Positions 58,534 through 64,000 of a DNA stretch of 64,000 nt are shown piece after piece. This stretch comes from Amaurobius ferox (lineage: Eukaryota > Arthropoda > Arachnida > Araneae > Amaurobiidae), in contig OX578135.1 of NCBI GenBank assembly GCA_951213105.1, forward strand, positions 162,843,250-162,907,249. Direction: 5' to 3'. The position numbers and the translations under genes are program-made. Position 1 is the stretch's first letter. Every line of letters begins with the position of its first letter. The notes below the pieces were generated by a model. That model was not told where the DNA came from. It was given only the letters and a program-made list of their open reading frames with translations, and did no database searches.

Positions 58534-58809
58534 TTATACTATGTATATAAAGAAAGTAATAAGTAAAGAAAATAAATAAATCCATGGGAGAACAAACACA
58601 TTTTATATAATAGACAAACATATAATAAAAAACAAGAAATATATGAAGAAACCATCTTATTGAGGTAAATATGCCCCAACAGCACCGAAACATATCTGGG
58701 ACATCCCAAGAACATCGCAATGGGGCAATGAGATGTCGCAGGGCGATCTCGTAATGCAACGGCGATATCGCTGTAATGTCCCTGTCACAGCCGAATGTCC
58801 GCCTAGTGT

Positions 58810-59955
58810 GACGTCGCATTGTTACATTCACGGGACATTGCATTGTGATATTCTTTGGATGTACCAATTTTGCATTCATGGGATATCGCATTGCGATATT
58901 CTTTGGATGTACCAATTTTGCATTCATGGGATATCGCATTGCGATATTCTTTGGATGTACCAATTTTGCATTCATGGGATATCGCATTGCGATATTCTTT
59001 GGATGTACCAATTTTGCATTCATGGGATATCGCATTGCGATATTCTTTGGATGTACCAATTTTGCATTCACGGGACATTGCATTGTGATATTCTTGGGAT
59101 GTACCAATTTTGCATTCACGGGACATCGCATTGCGATATTCTTTGGATGTACCAATTTTGCATTCACGGGACATTGCATTGTGATATTCTTGGGATGTAC
59201 CAATTTTGCATTCAAGGGACATCGCATTGCGATATTCTTTGGATGTACCAATTTTGCATTCACGGGACATTGCATTGTGATATTCTTGGGATGTACCAAT
59301 TTTGCATTCAAGGGACATCGCATTGCGATATTCTTTGGATGTACCAATTTTGCATTCACGGGACATTGCATTGTGATATTCTTGGGATGTACCAATTTTG
59401 CATTCAAGGTACATCGCATTGCGATATTCTTTGGATGTACCAATTTTGCATTCACGGGACATCGCATTGCGATATTCTTTGGATGTACCAATTTTGCATT
59501 TACGGGACATTGCATTGTGATATTCTTGGAATGTACCAATTTTATACTCACGGGACATCGCATTGCAATATTCCTTGGATGTACCAATTTTGCATTCACG
59601 GGACATAGCATCGTGATATTCTTGGGATGTATCAATTTCGCATTCGCGGAACGTCGCATTGTTACATTCTTGGGATGTACCCAAGTTATATCGCCAGAAC
59701 ATCGTATTGTTTTATGCGTGGTACATACCAAAGTTATATCGCCTAAATATAACTTTGTTACACTCGTAGGACGTACGAAAGTTATATCGCCAGAATATCG
59801 CATTGTAATGTTCGTGGGATATACCAAAGAAATATCGCTAGAACATCGTATTGTTATTTTACTTGGATGTATAGGAGTTACATCGCCAGGATATAATATT
59901 TTTACATCGCCAGAACAAAGTATTATTACATTCTTGGAATGTACCAAAGTTACAT
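58810..59955. repeat. 48-bp minisatellite, about 24 units
   Basis: The unit is GATATTCTTTGGATGTACCA then ATTTTGCATTCA, and either GGGATATCGCATTGC or a variant. Type A (GCATTGCGATATTCTTTGG) and type B (GCATTGTGATATTCTTGGG) alternate over about 59050-59400 as a 96-bp higher-order unit, after four pure A units. Units from about 59650 are much more diverged but keep the 48-bp period. Because 48 is divisible by 3, long open frames persist on both strands (for example 58262-60064 minus, 58845-60020 plus, 58803-59702 minus). Confidence 0.92.
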
Positions 59956-61365
59956 CCATGTTACATGGTTGGAACGCAGACGGGACAGAAAAAAAAGACC
60001 TTGAATATCTCGCGTTATAATCGTCCGATCGATACTCAACTTTTTTTTTCCAGCTGAAAAGCATCTACTTGGCCAGCACAGTTCACTTGGTCCCATCACC
60101 TAATCATGCTGAGTTTTTTCGTGTATCAATCCATTTGTCGCATCAAAATCCTCTAGAAAGAAGTTTTTTTGGTAACAAACATTTTAACAGTTGACAACAA
60201 AAGTTTCAATCATCTAATGTTAATTTTCATGATCTTTTAAAACTCCCGAAAATCAACATAGTAATCAACAAAGTAAATTTTTTGTCGTGGGACAGTATTG
60301 GAATTTTCCTGTCGCCACTTCACTTCTAGAAAGTATTACCCCCCCCCCCCCCCCCCTCTCTCTCCGTGGAAACGGTTGACATTCCATGGCTATGAGTAAG
60401 AGACCAGCTGCAGTGGTGAGAAAATGGCAAAGGACGCTATCTTATTTTTAAATAAAATGGACACCTGCAAGAGGGCTAGAGCCCCCCAATTTTTAGCCAA
60501 CCCTTGGGAAGGGGCCAAATCCAGTGATTCGATGGAGCCCGGCCGCGTCACTGAATTTATGGGTTTTCGAACCTATAGCGGCCAAGCGTCAGTTATGGAG
60601 CCCGGCCAGGGGGCCGTCCGAGATCCCGACGAAGAGAAGAAGAGTTGAGAGAGAACTCAGTTGGTAATTTTCAGAGTTTAGACTGGGTCGTCTAATAACC
60701 GACGGATGAGTGCCACCTCGATGCCGTCCTGCCGTACCTAAAAGGGGTAAGTCCTTTTGTCCTCTCCCACTGCAGACTGAGTATCAGAGAATATATATTA
60801 TTTAATAAGGAAGTTAACTGCCTAACTTGAGGGCTATTATGATATTTAATTTAACTAGAGAGGGGGAAATGATCAGATCGATCATTATCCAATACCTACT
60901 TAGCGAATGTAAATATGTTCTATGTAATTAAGATGACATTTTGTGGTTTTTTTTAAATTTTAAGTAACAAGTTTTGAATATAAGTATTTTAAAATAAAAG
61001 CTTTATTAACTTTTAATTAGTATTTATTGTGTGTTCTCGTGATGCATTTTCTAATTAATCAGAACCTGGAGATATGCTCGGTAATCGAGCAAGTGGCGTG
61101 CAGAAGTACGATTAACGGCCAATGTGTAATTGTAAGATTTCAGCGGAGCCACGCCACATATTATGGCGCCGAGACCAGTCTTGTGCACAGTTATCAAAGT
61201 GCCTCGATTAATATTTGACTGGATAATGTAATTATTCAAAATTCAAAATTCAGAGAAATTTTTTTTGTGAAATGAATATGCATCATGGGAAGATCTTTGT
61301 AATATTGTAAATAATAAGTGAGTTAATATTTAATAATTTGAAAGTAGATATAAAAATTGTACAAG
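59956..61365. other. Flank of the gypsy relic, possible LTR/leader
   Basis: A C run followed by CT repeats lies near 60340-60364. 60420-60790 is GC-richer, with a duplicated GGAGCCCGGCC, then AT-rich sequence to the gag start. A TGGCGCCGAGACC string at 61162 could be a primer-binding site, but no LTR ends or second LTR were found. Confidence 0.35.
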
Positions 61366-61818
61366 ATGCCGGATACAAATAGTACAGAAGCGCCCGAGCA
61401 GGGAGGCGAAAATCAAAGTCGTTTACAGGGGTTAACCTTTTTACTTGGGGTATTCGAAGGAAATGCTGAAACAGACTGTAAAATATTTTTCGATCAATTT
61501 GATTCGATAGCCAAGCTAGGAAAATGGACCGAACCAGAAAAACTCGTAGTATTAAAGTCGCGTTTAAAGGGAAATGCACTAAAATTCCTAGCGAGTTCGC
61601 CGGAATTACATAAAGAAAATTCGTACGAAGTACTAAAGGAAAGGCTACTAGAATTTTTTTCACAGAGGACTAGCATAACGACCCGCCAAATACAATTTAC
61701 GCTAACTAAACAATTTGAAGGGGAGAACGTAGAAAATATACATAAACAGAAATCAACCGTTTACGGGAGAGTATTTCGCAACTCTCATTATAATCTGAGG
61801 CCACGGAAAATAAAATAA
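61366..61818 (+). pseudogene. Gypsy-type retrotransposon, gag fused to pol end by deletion
   Basis: From the ATG at 61366 (MPDTNSTEAPEQGG) the frame holds a retrotransposon gag-like segment (FDQFDSIAKLGKWTEPEKL, then LKGNALKFLASSPEL and YEVLKERLLEFFSQ). After about residue 127 it jumps to FRNSHYNLRPRKIK and a stop, a tail resembling the end of gypsy pol. Protease, reverse transcriptase and integrase are missing, so this is an internally deleted Ty3/gypsy (Metaviridae-related) element. It cannot replicate by itself. The frame is intact across the deletion. Confidence 0.7.
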
Positions 61819-62650
61819 CATGAATAGGTCAGTGGAAAATAATTTAAAGTTACACGTAGGTCACGTAAATAGAAGTTAAAATAATACCGATTAAAATTAA
61901 TCCAGAGAAAAGGTTATCTCAGTAAAGACTTAGAGGAGTAAAACGAAATGTAACAAGAATTCTTTATGATTAACGTGCCATTATAAATAATATTTAAAGA
62001 AATAACCGTAAAAGTGAGGCAATTAAATTAAACTTTCACGTAATTTAAAAACTTAGGGAGTTAAGGTAAGATAAACTGAGATGCAGGCGTCTAAAGTTTA
62101 AATGACCGGACAGACAGAGCGATCGGCTGTCAGTCGAACAACCTAAGCAAATCTAATTACTAAAATAAGTAATTTAAACTTTAAGTAAGCAAATCTAAGC
62201 ACCCAAGCGAAACAAGTACATTAAACTGTAATCCTAAATAAAAAAAATAAGAGTAATTTCACTCACGGAACTTCCAGAAAAATTAATATGTGTAATCCAA
62301 TTTGTATAAATCCGTTGTGCAGCACACAAAGAGAAAGCACACTGCCGCGTTGACTTTGAATTTTTTTCGACTCTACTCGCTCTAGTCACATGACAAGCGG
62401 AAGCAAATCACGTACGCGGTTTCAATTAGAGAGAATTACCGTAGGACAGAATCAAAGACAGCGTCTGTTATTGGCCCACGTAAACAGAAAGAAAAGAAAA
62501 AAAAACTTTTGTCAGGTCGTACGAAAAGTGACCGCTGCTAGCGTAGGATGTATACGGCGGTACAAGCCTTTACCGGGGATGGCAATTTTAAACCGGACAG
62601 CCGGGTGTTACGTAAGGAGGGGAATCAAAAATGATTAGAAATGATTAGAG
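61819..62650. other. 3' part of the gypsy relic, non-coding
   Basis: No further retroelement domain was recognised. An open frame at 62390-62638 is basic and has no family resemblance. Confidence 0.35.
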
Positions 62651-62876
62651 GATTAATTAGAAATGATTAGAGAAATTAATTAGGAATGAATAAAGAAATG
62701 GTTAGAGAATTAAGTAGAAATTAGTAGAAAAATTATTAGGAATGAATAGAGAAATTATTAGAGGATTAATTAGAAATGATTAGAGAAATTAATTAGAAAT
62801 GAATAGAGAAATGGTTAGAGAATTAAGTAGAAATTAGTAGAAAAATTATTAGGAATGAATAGAGAAATGGTTAGAG
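62651..62876. repeat. 113-bp tandem repeat, two units
   Basis: GATTAATTAGAAATGATTAG starts at 62651 and 62764. The units agree almost throughout and are themselves made of GAAATGATTAGAG/GAATGAATAGAG sub-repeats. Confidence 0.8.
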
Positions 62877-64000
62877 GATAGATTGTGGTGATTGATTAAG
62901 GTCTAGAATGAAATAAGACATTTAAGAGAGCTCTTGTAAATAAGAATAAATAATTCTTAAGAAAACAAACATTCCTCGTTCAATAAGAATTTCTATAAAG
63001 AATATGTATATAAATGATTAATGTAAAATAAAGGTGATTAAGATAAAATAAATGTATTTAATGTAAAATAAGTAGGTTAAGAATGTAGAAAACATTAAAA
63101 GTTAAATGTTCTCTGGTACAATGCAGTGGACAGAGTTCAAGGACTCCAAAGCTCCTAAGTCTAGTTGTATATTAAAGTACGAATAGAATGTCTAATCTGA
63201 AATTACATCAGCTTTTTTTATATTGATAAAGTACATTGTGGAAAAAAAAACTATGTGCATTTACATACCCTAACTATGATTACTGCAGAAGTTTGCAGAC
63301 ACGGATCCGGTCTTCAAAAAACGAAAGTTGCCATTATAAAGACGTTTGCAGCAACAAAGGCGTAGTTTTACAGCTCACATAAGCCTTTACCAGCACATGT
63401 ATGCAGCATCATTAACCGAAAACGAAATCATGCCTTCCTTGGACCAAAGGGTACCAAACAATGCAACTTCATTTTCATCGTTTAGTGCAACGTTGTAATG
63501 CAACTGCATTTTTATCGTTTAATGCAACGTCTTAGTGCAACTCCATGTTCGCAGTGTTAAGTGCAACGTCATTTACACAGTTTTAGTGCAACTTCTTTTT
63601 ATAAAGTGATGTCACAGCTGATCCTGCTCAGAGAATATTCCTTCCATATGGAATATCACTAATTTTGTCACAGCCTACAGAACAATATCAATCCTTTAGT
63701 GTATAATGTGAACGAACAATTGTTCCCAATTCATGTGTTCTCATGACAAACTTTCATATTTTGTGAACACAAGTAACAGATTGGAAAGTACAATCAGTAT
63801 GCTACATTAGACAGTGACAATATTTACGCCAACGGACAGTGACAATATTTATACCATACGGACAGGGACAATCTCGCACCTTAATTAGTCCTTGGACATA
63901 CATGGAGAGACAGAATATTTCCATACCTATAGGGCGTGTCATTATGTATATAATTTAATGTATAATTTTATTGTTAAATGTTATTGTTATCTCTGTTTAT
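62877..64000. other. Non-genic end of the window
   Basis: AT-rich. About 63460-63600 holds five irregular repeats of TTTAGTGCAAC(G/T) at 30-40-bp spacing. 63820-63870 holds GGACAGTGACAATATTTA twice. No gene was recognised. Confidence 0.4.

Noticed and set aside
58262..60064. 600-codon minus-strand open frame
   Set aside because: It spans a piggyBac terminus and a 48-bp minisatellite; openness follows from the repeat period and several competing frames are equally open.
61162..61180. Primer-binding site of the gypsy relic
   Set aside because: TGGCGCCGAGACC is suggestive but no LTR end precedes it and no matching LTR was found downstream.
1..64000. CRISPR array, bacterial operon or plasmid features
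   Set aside because: Introns, SINEs and eukaryotic transposons exclude a prokaryotic window; no spaced short repeats of CRISPR type were seen.

Overview
The window is eukaryotic nuclear DNA: strongly AT-rich, gene-poor, with long introns and dense transposon remains. One host gene is recognisable. It is a synergin-gamma (SYNRG) orthologue on the minus strand, split over at least five exons between about 52.7 kb and 29.1 kb. Exon phases match across the first three introns. The EH-domain exon is a close match to animal synergin gamma. An arthropod-type 5S rRNA sequence inside a SINE, together with the repeat landscape, points to an arthropod, most likely an arachnid such as a spider. That placement is inference.

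Layout. 0-9.7 kb: non-genic DNA with a 31-bp inverted-repeat pair, a tandem array of hairpin units, a broken THAP-domain relic, a 219-bp tandem duplication and a possible hAT first exon. 9.7-12.8 kb: two tandem Helitron-like units on the minus strand, each carrying an array of tRNA-derived SINE units. 15.8-20.0 kb: a decayed hAT transposase and an internally deleted piggyBac (TTAA flanks). 20.6-23.3 kb: three copies of one dispersed repeat family, two of them forming a large inverted repeat. 26.0-26.8 kb: a diverged 175-bp tandem array and a structured-RNA module.

29.1-52.7 kb is the synergin gene with transposon-filled introns. The 9.8-kb intron holds a foldback MITE, a Helitron candidate and an uninterrupted 915-codon Penelope-like element whose GIY-YIG endonuclease lies N-terminal to the reverse transcriptase (Naiad-type permuted domain order). 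The next large intron holds a TTAA-flanked foldback element and a 5-kb Tigger transposon. The Tigger has been entered by a 5S-tRNA chimeric SINE with a 15-bp target duplication, by a dispersed repeat, and by a hAT element with an 8-bp target duplication. 52.8-64 kb holds a 50-bp tandem array made of alternating GAA/TTC blocks (heat-shock-element geometry) beside a Tc1 relic, a second copy of the deleted piggyBac, a 48-bp minisatellite that leaves several reading frames open on both strands, and a gypsy gag relic.

The two most distinctive items are (1) the SINE family, with a complete 5S-derived head in one copy, tandem arrays inside Helitrons, and a 3' tail hairpin whose base-pairing is kept by compensatory changes across otherwise different sequences, and (2) the apparently intact permuted Penelope-like element. 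Apart from synergin and that element, no coding region here looks functional. Exons were assigned by eye from splice sites, phase and family resemblance. Upstream and downstream synergin exons are not identified.
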